Positions 16,105-21,925 of a stretch of DNA of 21,925 bases are shown here, piece after piece. Location of the stretch: IMG/VR virus record IMGVR_UViG_3300025889_001076, positions 1-21,925 of that record. One strand, given 5' to 3'. The stretch comes from a virus. The notes beneath the pieces were generated by a model. That model was not told where the DNA came from, searched no databases, and saw only the letters and a program-made list of their open reading frames with translations. The stretch's first letter is position 1. Each line of letters starts with the position of its first letter. A program made the position numbers and the translations under genes.

Positions 16105-16277
16105 GCGGACGGTTGGGAAGTCTCGCTGATAAGCGAAAGCTGCCCGTTCTCAATGATGGCGATGCGTTGCCGGATCGCTTCGCAGTTCTGCTTGTAGCCA
16201 GGCTTGCCGGTGCGCGCGGCCAAGAGGGCGCGGAGGCGGGCAAGTTCGGCGGAGTTGTCTTGGGGTTGGGGGGTCAC
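16101..16277 (-). CDS. Unknown small helical protein, 58 aa
   Basis: I place the start at a GTG at 16277, because AAGGAG lies eight bases upstream and the GTGA overlap with the preceding stop is typical of this operon. A longer GTG start at 16301 lacks such a signal. The product has a Leu/Arg/Ala-rich helix (residues 10-22, SAELARLRALLAA), a turn with GKPGYKQN, and a second helix (CEAIRQRIAIIE), then a polar tail. This looks like a small helical hairpin. I know no function. It is coupled to the Acb2/Tad1-like gene and ends on the next promoter, closing the small early-type module. Confidence 0.55.
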   Translation of the reverse strand: MTPQPQDNSAELARLRALLAARTGKPGYKQNCEAIRQRIAIIENGQLSLISETSQPSA

Positions 16278-16522
16278 GATGTAAGCTCCTTCACAACCCA
16301 CATGATGGACTGCTCAAGCGATGTAAGCGCAAGCGAGTTGTAGCGCCCCGGCTTGACCTTGCCGAACAGATCCTCAAGCTCCGCCGCCTTGGTCTTGATG
16401 GCGTCGTGAAGTGCCTTCTCGTCATCGGTGAGAGCGCGGTACGTCGGACGGAACCTGGAAACCTTGCGCGCTACATCGTCGCTCTGGCGGGAGTCAGGCT
16501 TTCCTTCAAACACGTTACTCAT
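16274..16522 (-). CDS. Acb2/Tad1-type hairpin protein, putative cyclic-nucleotide sponge
   Basis: I start this 82-residue protein at the ATG at 16522 (GAGG upstream, 8-nt overlap with the small terminase gene). The longer frame to 16609 lies inside that gene. Residues 24-31 (FRPTYRAL) lead into helix 1 (32-55, DDEKALHDAIKTKAAELEDL). Helix 2 follows (59-80) with GRYNSLALTSLEQSIMWVVK and ELT. The combination of an IKxKAxELE helix and an R-x-x-SLALTxLExxxMWxxKxxT helix is how I know the Acb2/Tad1 hairpin family of phage proteins. Characterised members sequester cyclic oligonucleotides or gcADPR-type signals and so block CBASS or Thoeris defence. A sponge role here is inferred from the motif; ligand and activity are unknown. 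An alternative is an uncharacterised structural relative with another ligand. The position between the terminase genes is notable. Confidence 0.68.
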   Translation of the reverse strand: MSNVFEGKPDSRQSDDVARKVSRFRPTYRALTDDEKALHDAIKTKAAELEDLFGKVKPGRYNSLALTSLEQSIMWVVKELTS

Positions 16523-16814
16523 CCTCAACCTCTTTTGGGGTAATGTCGATCGTCTTGGCGTCAAGCTGGCGCAGCAAGTCATCGACGGATTCACTAACCT
16601 GTACGTCATGCTCCCTCGGAATCATCCGAATCCAGCACTTCTCGTAAAACCACTTGGGGTCGCTGTCGGCGACATCCGAGAAACGCTGCTGCCCGCCGAT
16701 GTCCTCGAAAGCGGTTATCACCGCGCTCTTGGCGTATTTCGCATAGTGCGCAAGGACGTTGCCTTCCGCATCCGACTGGATGGGCTTCAAGCGGCGGAGA
16801 GCACTAACGGTCAT
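16515..16814 (-). CDS. Putative terminase small subunit
   Basis: The 99-residue protein has the pattern AVITAFEDIGGQQRFSDVAD at 31-50 followed by PKWFYEKCWIRMIPRE (53-68). This corresponds to the AFExIGG...WAxxxPxxFYxKxxxxxxPxE signature of small terminase-like phage proteins. An acidic C-terminal tail (70-99) ends in EVEDE. P22 gp3 is 162 residues, so this is short and probably a minimal form, with DNA binding in the N-terminal part. The start ATG overlaps the stop of the 32-residue microprotein as ATGA. It is separated from the large subunit by the sponge candidate, a 58-residue gene and the paralogue pair. It may instead be a related regulator, but the signature and position favour packaging. 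Confidence 0.6.
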   Translation of the reverse strand: MTVSALRRLKPIQSDAEGNVLAHYAKYAKSAVITAFEDIGGQQRFSDVADSDPKWFYEKCWIRMIPREHDVQVSESVDDLLRQLDAKTIDITPKEVEDE

Positions 16815-16909
16815 TCGAGATGCCTACTTATCCAAGCTGCGATGCCCATGGGGCCGGCGATCGCGCCGGCGACAAACCCGAAAACCAGTCCGACGAGGAA
16901 CGAGATCAT
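16811..16909 (-). CDS. Single-pass membrane microprotein, 32 aa
   Basis: This short frame starts at the ATG at 16909 with AAAAGG nine bases upstream and stops at TGA overlapping the small terminase ATG by four bases. Residues 2-26 are hydrophobic with several small-residue steps (FLVGLVFGFVAGAIAG), forming one transmembrane helix with GxxxG-like spacing. A charged end (SRHLE) follows. The ribosome-binding site, the ATGA overlap and its place as first gene after a candidate promoter support it as real. No function is known to me; a holin-like, superinfection or signalling role would be speculation. Confidence 0.55.
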   Translation of the reverse strand: MISFLVGLVFGFVAGAIAGPMGIAAWISRHLE

Positions 16910-16935
16910 GGGCTTTAACCTTTTAAGGTCGGTGT

Positions 16936-16965
16936 AGTTTAGTGCGCCGGATGCACCCCCGTCAA
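16936..16965 (-). promoter_or_regulatory. Candidate promoter for terminase/sponge module
   Basis: The minus strand reads TTGACG (plus 16960-16965, 5/6), an 18-base spacer and TAAACT (plus 16936-16941, 4/6). It begins just after the stop of the repeat protein gene. The 11-mer GTAGCTTGACG spanning its -35 box recurs at 21684-21694. The spacer contains a short GTGC/GCAC inverted repeat that could be an operator. Confidence 0.45.
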
Positions 16966-16966
16966 G

Positions 16967-18811
16967 CTACATCGAGATTATACGGAACGTGGATCCGCTG
17001 GCGGGGGCCGCGGAAACGGTTCCCGTGGCGCTCATCGCTATAGAAGGGAGAATCTGCGCTATCGAGCCGGTGAACGCCTCGCTTGCCATTGCGCTCTGTA
17101 TTATCGCGGAAAGCGTCTGCGCTGCTGCCCCTGTGTAAACCTGAGCCCCTGCGGCTGCCTGTGTTATACTTGGAAGGGTTTGGTCCGCCGTGCCGGTAGC
17201 GTTGTCGATATGCAGCCCAGCGGCGGCTTGGGCAATGGCCGGGAGCATCTGCGCTATCGCGCCAGCGAACGTCTCCGCGCCGGTTGCAGCTTGCGAAATG
17301 CTCGGTAGGGTTTGCGCCGCAGCGCCTGTGAACGTCTCAGTTCCGCTCGCGGCCTGTGCGATAGACGGCAAGGTTTGGGCTGCGGTGCCGGTGAACGTCT
17401 CGGTGCCGGACGCGGATTGTGCGATGGCGGGGAGTGTCTGGTCAGCCGCGCCAGTAACGTTGACGGTGTGCGTACCGCTCGCGGCCTGCGCTATGGACGG
17501 CAAGGTTTGAGCGGCGGCGCCTGTGAAAGTCTCGGTGCCGCTCGCCGCCTGCGTAACGGACGGTAGAGTTTGGGCAGCGGCGCCGGTGAACGTCTCAGTT
17601 CCGCTCGCGGCCTGTGCGATAGACGGCAAGGTTTGGGCTGCGGTGCCGGTGAACGTCTCGGTGCCGGACGCGGCTTGCGTAATAGACGGAAGGGTTTGAT
17701 CGGCGGCACCGGTGACGTTTACGGTATGTGTACCGCTCGCGGCCTGTGTGATCGACGGCAGAGTTTGGGCCGCGGAGCCGGTGAACGTCTCGGTGCCGCT
17801 CGCCGCCTGCGAGAGGCTTGGAAGCGTTTGAGCCGCCGTGCCGGTGAAAGTCTCGGTGCCGCTCGCCGCCTGGGCAATAGCCGGCAGGGTTTGGCTTGCC
17901 GCCCCCGTGAAGCTCTCTGTCCCAGCGGCAGCTTGCGACAAACTCGGGAGAGTTTGAGCAGCGGTGCCGGAAACTGCCTCGGCATGTATTCCGCTCGCGG
18001 CCTGGGCGAGCTTTGGAAGAGTTTGAGCCGCCGCGCCGGTGAACGTCTCGGTGCCGGACGCGGATTGTGTGATCTTCGGAAGTGTCTGCGCCGATGTGCC
18101 TGTTGCACCGCTCGCCTCAGAACGAAGAATGATATAGGTTCTGGCGCTGTCTCGGCCCGTCGCTGACGTACACGCCCAGTCTTGGTCGCCAGTGGCAGTG
18201 ACAGTTTTGTACTGCATCGACAGCGTCATGCACGAGTTATCCGCGCCACCATCGTTCAATACCGTGTCGATGGAGGACCAGTCGCCGTTTGTAGTGTCGC
18301 TGTCGCCAGTAATTGCATCGTCGGTCTCAATCGCCGCCGATGCAAAAATTGTATCTCCGCTCGTAACAGAGGCGGTGGGAGCTGAATAGGTTGTAGTGTT
18401 ACCAGTTTCGCCAGTTTCATCAGCGGAAACGAACGAGGCAGTCTCGCCAGTTCCAGGGCGGAACCTGATAAAGTGAACAGCTGCTTGACTAACGGCCGGG
18501 GAGAAGTTCACAAAAAGGCCTACCGTGGAATCGCTTACGGTTGGCTCAATAGTCACCTTTATAAGTTCTGCGCCAGCTCCGGCCGAACCTGGGTCATAAA
18601 GAATCTGCGCTCGGATGGTAGCTCCCGGAAAGCTATTCCAGCCGTTCCCGGTGACACTTGAGAAGCAAGACGCGCCGCCAGACCCGTCATTTGAGGCTGC
18701 TATTTCAACTAAGAAAAGATCCCCAGCGGCGCAATCATGGTTAGGATTAAGGATTACCTCATTGCCACCCGAGCCAGTTTTTGACTCTAATAGTGTAATT
18801 GTAGCGGCCAT
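16967..18811 (-). CDS. Repeat-bearing virion surface protein, 614 aa
   Basis: Residues 1-238 form a beta-rich head domain with no motif I can assign. It is Ser/Thr/Gly-rich and ends ARTYIILRSEASG. Residues 239-597 hold 17 degenerate repeats of 21 or 23 residues with the consensus TAAQTLPSIAQAASGTETFTG minus minor changes. The 23-residue form (ending GTHTVNVTG or a variant) is found at units 2, 6, 10 and 14, that is, every fourth unit. A short tail (TVSAAPASGSTFRIISM) follows. No signal peptide or catalytic motif is visible. Such regular Ala/Thr/Gly repeats suggest a long fibrous or solenoid stalk. The gene is preceded by the 90-residue gene, with GAGGG before the ATG. A fibre or decoration role on the virion is likely but not certain. 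Confidence 0.65.
   Translation of the reverse strand: MAATITLLESKTGSGGNEVILNPNHDCAAGDLFLVEIAASNDGSGGASCFSSVTGNGWNSFPGATIRAQILYDPGSAGAGAELIKVTIEPTVSDSTVGLFVNFSPAVSQAAVHFIRFRPGTGETASFVSADETGETGNTTTYSAPTASVTSGDTIFASAAIETDDAITGDSDTTNGDWSSIDTVLNDGGADNSCMTLSMQYKTVTATGDQDWACTSATGRDSARTYIILRSEASGATGTSAQTLPKITQSASGTETFTGAAAQTLPKLAQAASGIHAEAVSGTAAQTLPSLSQAAAGTESFTGAASQTLPAIAQAASGTETFTGTAAQTLPSLSQAASGTETFTGSAAQTLPSITQAASGTHTVNVTGAADQTLPSITQAASGTETFTGTAAQTLPSIAQAASGTETFTGAAAQTLPSVTQAASGTETFTGAAAQTLPSIAQAASGTHTVNVTGAADQTLPAIAQSASGTETFTGTAAQTLPSIAQAASGTETFTGAAAQTLPSISQAATGAETFAGAIAQMLPAIAQAAAGLHIDNATGTADQTLPSITQAAAGAQVYTGAAAQTLSAIIQSAMASEAFTGSIAQILPSIAMSATGTVSAAPASGSTFRIISM
17021..18097 (-). repeat. Coding tandem repeat, 17 units with 258-nt super-period
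   Basis: Seventeen consecutive coding units of 63 or 69 nt, with the last one truncated. The 69-nt units recur every fourth unit, giving a higher-order period of 258 nt (86 codons). An exact 88-nt match between 17328-17415 and 17586-17673, at an offset of exactly 258, confirms the super-period at DNA level. Confidence 0.85.
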
Positions 18812-18822
18812 TTACGAGGCCC

Positions 18823-19095
18823 TCAGAACTCTAACGACATTCTTGCCGCATCATAAAGCGGTATCTCCAATATGCTGACTTCAGCTATTTTACTTTCCTC
18901 GGCTGTCGCCGTCACATACTCGTATGGCGGTTTAGACCTATCGCTGAAAACCGCATCCTTTGCCCTGGAACGCACGATATTCTTGAAGCTCTGGATTGCG
19001 TGATCCTTGCTCTTGAAATACCTATCGTGTACAGACGTCTGTACGCCCGGCCCCCAAAACGTCATCTGGGCCTTGTAGAATGTCATTCCCGCCAT
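18823..19095 (-). CDS. Unknown protein, 90 aa
   Basis: I do not recognise this protein. It has an aromatic N-terminal segment (MTFYKAQMTFWGPG), a basic middle (DRYFKSKDHAIQSFKNIVRS) and an amphipathic C-terminus. The start could be the ATG at 19095 or the one at 19086; neither has a strong Shine-Dalgarno. It lies 15 nt after the RTX gene and 11 nt before the repeat protein gene, so it belongs to the same transcript. By hand count the gene is near 49% GC over the lines covering it, lower than the coat and terminase regions. A role as chaperone or partner of either neighbour is possible but unsupported. Confidence 0.5.
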   Translation of the reverse strand: MAGMTFYKAQMTFWGPGVQTSVHDRYFKSKDHAIQSFKNIVRSRAKDAVFSDRSKPPYEYVTATAEESKIAEVSILEIPLYDAARMSLEF

Positions 19096-19110
19096 CTGTG
19101 AGACCGTTTC

Positions 19111-19689
19111 TTAAAAGATAAAATCAGTTTCAACCGGCATAGTGCCGAGTACGTCGATGCCCAAATCCCATTGCGGATTGCCAGCAATTTGGTGGACCAC
19201 AACGCGGTATTCGCCAACGTCCAAGGTAAGCACTTCCACGTCAGCCCAAGTGATCGAATAGACTTCCGAAATGCCGTCCCCGTTCGTGTCGATGTATTTC
19301 AGAAGCTGATCGCCGGAGAAGTCGACCTTGTCCACGCCGCTCTCGAAGTCGGTAATGGTGTCGCGTTCGCCGTCTCGATTCGGAGACCAGTTCCACCCGT
19401 CGTTCAGTGGAACCCAAAACCCATCGTCGATCTTGAACGTGTCAGCACCAGCACCACCAGTGAGGGTATCTGCGCCCCACGTCCCGATCAGCACGTCGTC
19501 GCCGTCACCACCGATGAGAATGTCATCCCCGGTGCCACCGTGCAGGATGTCGTTTCCTTCGTCGCCGTATAGCGTATCATTGCCTTGCCCACCGAATATG
19601 ATGTCGTCCCCGCCGAGGCCGTGTGTCGTGTCCTTCTTATTGGTTCCGGCAATATGATCGTTTCCGGCGGTTCCATTAATTTTCGCCAT
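19111..19689 (-). CDS. RTX calcium-binding protein with type I secretion-like C-terminus
   Basis: Residues 24-86 contain about seven glycine-rich nonapeptides of the RTX type ([36 protein letters not shown] and so on), which bind calcium and fold into a parallel beta roll. They are followed by [20 protein letters not shown] (107-126), the capping motif seen after RTX repeats in serralysin-type proteins. DTNGDGISE (134-142) resembles an EF-hand loop. The chain ends DFIF, an acidic residue plus three hydrophobics, the form of C-terminal signal used by some type I secreted proteins. No enzymatic domain is present in 192 residues. The start has AGGAG eight bases upstream. In a virion gene block it may be a calcium-dependent surface protein, or a secreted cargo gene. 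Confidence 0.8.
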   Translation of the reverse strand: MAKINGTAGNDHIAGTNKKDTTHGLGGDDIIFGGQGNDTLYGDEGNDILHGGTGDDILIGGDGDDVLIGTWGADTLTGGAGADTFKIDDGFWVPLNDGWNWSPNRDGERDTITDFESGVDKVDFSGDQLLKYIDTNGDGISEVYSITWADVEVLTLDVGEYRVVVHQIAGNPQWDLGIDVLGTMPVETDFIF

Positions 19690-19734
19690 GTGCGAGTCTC
19701 CTGTTCGTTCGAGACGAGAAGGCGGACGCTAAAA

Positions 19735-20739
19735 TCAGCTTTCCGGCATCGTCACGGTCCACGACGAAATCGCCACGGTTGCTCCGCTGACGATGGACAC
19801 CGTGTTAAGCACCAAGTCGTGCGTCCCTGTGCCCACCGAGCCGTCGATATGGTCGTCGAGCGATGTCGCGCCGTCATTAGTAGCCGATGCACGGAACCAC
19901 GCCGCAGTGCCGGTGTTATCCGCGGATGTGTCGGAGGTAATCGCCGAAGCTGTCGCACGCCCGCCTGGATTGGCGTCCGAAGCCGCGCCGAAGGCGGGGT
20001 CGGAGCAAACGAGCGTCGCAAGCGTCACCTGAGCGCCAATGGCGGTGTCCGGGTCCGTCGCCTGTGTGCCATCGAGGATGCGGATAATGGCCGCTCCTGT
20101 ACCTTCGTCGAGCCTGTCAACGACGTAATCACAGGCTCCAAGCGCCGCCTCGTTGGAGATGCGCGTCGCAAGCGCCATCGAAGCTGGGTATTGCGACATT
20201 GGGAACACGACGAGCCCTTGGTCTGCGAACACAGCCTGCCCGCGCTCGATAGCCTGCTCCTCGCTCTCGCCGATAAGGCGCTCGATCGTGAGCACTTTGA
20301 CCTCTTGGCGCGTCGGCACTTTGACCTTGGCCCCGCCGATCCACTTGTAAACATGGTCGCGGTAGTACCAGCCGACCGCAACGGACCCAACCTTGACCGT
20401 CCCAACTGCGCCGGGGATCCGCTTCCCCTTCGCATCGAGCCCGAGCCGGGTCTTGAGGTTATGCTCGCTCTCGCCCGTATCGTAGGGCGTGATCGCCGAT
20501 GCGATTTCGTCGTCGAACTCCTTGAGCGCCTTGGGACCGAAGTACCCGCGCATCGCGTCCTTGATGTATTTGAACTCATCCTCGAAGTGGAAGTTATTCA
20601 TCGAGGTCAACACCCACCCGCGCCCGGCGACGGGGGCGAACAAGCTGTTGTGCCGGTTCCTGACCGTCGGCAGCATGAACTGCGCCGCGTAGTCGCGGGC
20701 GGCTACGTCAAGAACTTCTGTATTCAAATCGCGCGCCAT
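19735..20739 (-). CDS. Two-domain virion-type protein, 334 aa
   Basis: Residues 1-216 form an unrecognised mixed alpha/beta part containing FHFEDEFKYIKDAMRGYFGP and a charged helix ESEEQAIERGQAVFAD. Residues 217-334 form a beta domain with the pattern IIRILDGTQATDPDTAIGA, LVCSDPAFGAA, GTAAWFRASA, GTGTHDLVLNTVSIVSGATV and a final SSWTVTMPES. This pattern is common in phage structural proteins of unknown function. The start has AGGTGAG about eight bases upstream. It lies between the collagen-like fibre and the RTX gene. The protein looks like a fusion of a specific N-terminal module with a general virion beta domain. A surface or decoration role is inferred. Confidence 0.6.
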   Translation of the reverse strand: MARDLNTEVLDVAARDYAAQFMLPTVRNRHNSLFAPVAGRGWVLTSMNNFHFEDEFKYIKDAMRGYFGPKALKEFDDEIASAITPYDTGESEHNLKTRLGLDAKGKRIPGAVGTVKVGSVAVGWYYRDHVYKWIGGAKVKVPTRQEVKVLTIERLIGESEEQAIERGQAVFADQGLVVFPMSQYPASMALATRISNEAALGACDYVVDRLDEGTGAAIIRILDGTQATDPDTAIGAQVTLATLVCSDPAFGAASDANPGGRATASAITSDTSADNTGTAAWFRASATNDGATSLDDHIDGSVGTGTHDLVLNTVSIVSGATVAISSWTVTMPES

Positions 20740-20781
20740 GGGGTTCTCACCTGTTTGAAGCCTCTAGGAAATCCTTACCGC

Positions 20782-21642
20782 CTACACCCTGCGGTAATTC
20801 AACGTCACCGTGACTCTCTCAACGGTGGATGCAGACAAAACTTTGACCCGCAGCGACGTACCACGGGGAATAGCTCTTGTCCAGTTCAACAGCCCTGTAC
20901 CGTACCACGACGCGGCACTCGTCAGCGTCAGCGGGTTGCCTCCGGTAATCGAGTTCCCAGCCGTGGGCGGGAAGTTGTCCACCGTCTCGGCCCACAGGTC
21001 CACTTGGATGTCCCCGGCCTGGTCGGCGAGGAGCGCGGCGGACTCGATGTAAATGGGGGTGTTCCACGGCCCTAGATCGCCCTCCAGCCCTACGGCGACG
21101 GGCGACCCGTTACCCTCCAGCACGAAGCCGACCGTGCCCAGCGCGTCTTGGGGAGCGCCAGAGCCCATGACGATCGTTTCCCCCGGTGGACCTGCCGGCC
21201 CACGCTTGCCGTCTTTGCCATCCTTGCCGTCGCGGCCTGGGCGGCCGTCTTCGCCCCTCAGCCCCGGAGGGCCTTGCGGGCCTACGTCGCCCTTTGGGCC
21301 TTGCGGACCCGTAGCGCCTTGAGGGCCGGGCGGTCCCTGCGGGCCTTCCGGGCCTGTTTCACCTTGAGGGCCTTCCGGGCCTGTTTCACCTTGGGGACCA
21401 GCCTCACCTTGCGGTCCCTCAGCCCCGTCGAGGCCGCGGACGCGGGTGGACATGGTGTCGAAGAGTTGGGTGATCTGATCGACCGGAACGGAACTGTCCT
21501 TGCCGGGGTCGCCTTTCGGCCCCTTCAAAGCGCCGGACTGGATGAGATGCACAAGCCTGTCGATCGCGGAGCCAACATCGTTGGTCCCGAGCACGCGGTT
21601 GTAGTGCGGTACGTCGTAGGCTTCGGGCATCCTTGCGAGCAC
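20782..21642 (-). CDS. Collagen-like fibre protein with shared C-terminal beta domain
   Basis: Of 286 residues, 70-156 are 29 uninterrupted Gly-X-Y triplets with many Pro, Lys, Asp and Gln (for example [13 protein letters not shown], then [17 protein letters not shown]), which form a collagen-type triple helix. Three more triplets lie at 41-49. An N-terminal helix (22-66) may trimerise the chain. Residues 172-286 are the beta domain shared with the 179-residue protein at 3584-4123 (core [16 protein letters not shown] and [12 protein letters not shown]). The start is uncertain: a GTG at 21642 with GAG close upstream, or an ATG at 21630 with no usable Shine-Dalgarno. It is the first gene after the endonuclease, behind a candidate promoter. 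A trimeric fibre on the virion is likely. Confidence 0.8.
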   Translation of the reverse strand: MLARMPEAYDVPHYNRVLGTNDVGSAIDRLVHLIQSGALKGPKGDPGKDSSVPVDQITQLFDTMSTRVRGLDGAEGPQGEAGPQGETGPEGPQGETGPEGPQGPPGPQGATGPQGPKGDVGPQGPPGLRGEDGRPGRDGKDGKDGKRGPAGPPGETIVMGSGAPQDALGTVGFVLEGNGSPVAVGLEGDLGPWNTPIYIESAALLADQAGDIQVDLWAETVDNFPPTAGNSITGGNPLTLTSAASWYGTGLLNWTRAIPRGTSLRVKVLSASTVERVTVTLNYRRV

Positions 21643-21660
21643 TTTCTCGGCGGAGTTTGC

Positions 21661-21689
21661 TCTGTACCAGCAAGGGGATGTGGCGTCAA
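21661..21689 (-). promoter_or_regulatory. Candidate promoter for fibre/RTX/repeat gene group
   Basis: The minus strand reads TTGACG (plus 21684-21689, 5/6), a 17-base spacer and TACAGA (plus 21661-21666, 3/6). The -10 box is poor, but the sequence GTAGCTTGACG around the -35 box is identical to that of the promoter at 16936-16965. It sits in the gap before the collagen-like gene. Confidence 0.35.
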
Positions 21690-21710
21690 GCTACTGACGG
21701 ATGGTGAGCG

Positions 21711-21730
21711 GGGCTAGGATACCTCAGCCC
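21711..21730 (-). other. Imperfect hairpin after endonuclease gene
   Basis: GGGCT and AGCCC close a 20-base hairpin directly after the TAA of the endonuclease gene, with an imperfect inner stem. No U-tract follows, so it is not a standard intrinsic terminator. It may mark the 3' end of that message. Confidence 0.3.
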
Positions 21731-21925
21731 TTAAGGCGGGTGAAGCGGTTTGTTCGACTGCGCGTGCTTCGCTAGGTAGGCTGCCGCCGACAGAAGGCGC
21801 TCCCCGGAGTCTCTGAAGTGCCCGAGCCCTGTGTTGCACGGAGTACACAGGACGCCGCGGACTGCTCCCGTGGCGTGATCGTGGTCAACCTGTGGCCCGG
21901 TGTCGGGGGCCTCGCCGCAGATGGC
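21731..21925 (-). CDS. Endonuclease VII-type HNH nuclease, C-terminal part (cut by right edge)
   Basis: The last 64 residues are present; the start lies beyond the window. They open with ICGEAP, where the Cys is probably the second of a zinc CxxC pair. [20 protein letters not shown] follows, containing the HNH catalytic core (DHDH) and the second CxxC, then GLGHFRDS and [11 protein letters not shown]. This is the signature of recombination endonuclease VII-type proteins, which cleave branched DNA before or during packaging and recur in phages near packaging genes. The two visible Cys of the second zinc pair and the His residues are intact. The gene appears complete at its 3' end with a TAA stop followed by a hairpin. 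Confidence 0.85.
   Translation of the reverse strand, partial: AICGEAPDTGPQVDHDHATGAVRGVLCTPCNTGLGHFRDSGERLLSAAAYLAKHAQSNKPLHPP

Noticed and set aside
16559-16564. TTGACG within the small terminase gene as a further promoter
   Set aside because: No -10-like box lies 16-18 bases downstream on the minus strand, and the site is inside a coding gene.
16523-16609. Longer N-terminus for the Acb2/Tad1-like protein
   Set aside because: The extension lies inside the small terminase gene, and the ATG at 16522 has its own ribosome-binding site and the expected short overlap.
17021-18097. Regular repeats resembling a CRISPR array
   Set aside because: The repeats are in frame, degenerate at synonymous sites and encode a continuous protein. 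There are no unique spacers between invariant repeats.
19585-21075. Plus-strand open frame of 496 residues
   Set aside because: It lies opposite the RTX, two-domain and collagen-like genes, which have clear motifs and ribosome-binding sites. The plus-strand product is Arg/His-rich with no recognisable domain, as expected for an antisense shadow in GC-rich DNA.
21711-21730. Intrinsic terminator after the endonuclease gene
   Set aside because: The hairpin is imperfect and no U-tract follows, so it is listed only as a hairpin.

Overview
The window is a stretch of double-stranded DNA phage (or prophage) late genes, all on the minus strand, so transcription runs from high to low coordinates. The order terminase, portal, scaffold, coat, head-tail adaptor, gp10-type tail plug and ejection proteins is that of the P22-type podovirus morphogenesis block. 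The high GC content, the many Shine-Dalgarno-led short overlaps and the RTX protein suggest a phage of a GC-rich Gram-negative host. An alphaproteobacterium is my best guess but is not proven. No integrase, repressor, lysis gene, replication gene or tRNA is visible, so free phage and prophage cannot be told apart.

Layout in transcription order. (1) 21925-18823: the 3' end of an endonuclease VII-type HNH gene, a collagen-like fibre protein, a two-domain virion-type protein, an RTX calcium-binding protein and a 90-residue unknown. (2) 18811-16967: a 614-residue surface protein with 17 degenerate 21/23-residue repeats arranged in a four-unit super-repeat. (3) 16965-16101: a promoter, then a 32-residue membrane microprotein, a putative small terminase, an Acb2/Tad1-type cyclic-nucleotide sponge candidate (anti-CBASS/anti-Thoeris) and a 58-residue unknown, joined by 4-8 nt overlaps. 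(4) 16104-14616: a second promoter and a tandem pair of paralogous beta-rich proteins whose leaders share an exact 27-nt hairpin-bearing repeat. (5) 14613-8393: large terminase, a 73-residue unknown, portal, scaffold and coat, with a strong hairpin overlapping the coat ribosome-binding site. (6) 8317-4524: a 100-residue protein, a gp4-like adaptor with a beta insertion, and a gp10-like tail plug split over two genes, the second carrying about 420 extra N-terminal residues. (7) 4534-1: needle/fibre-type proteins, then gp7-like and gp20-like ejection proteins and the start of a further large virion protein cut by the window edge.

How it works together: the terminase pair packages DNA through the portal into a scaffold-assembled coat shell. 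The adaptor and split gp10 close the neck. Fibre proteins decorate the tail, and the ejection proteins leave with the DNA. The most interesting non-structural gene is the sponge candidate lodged between the two terminase genes. All functional calls come from reading motifs and gene order by eye; no database search was run.
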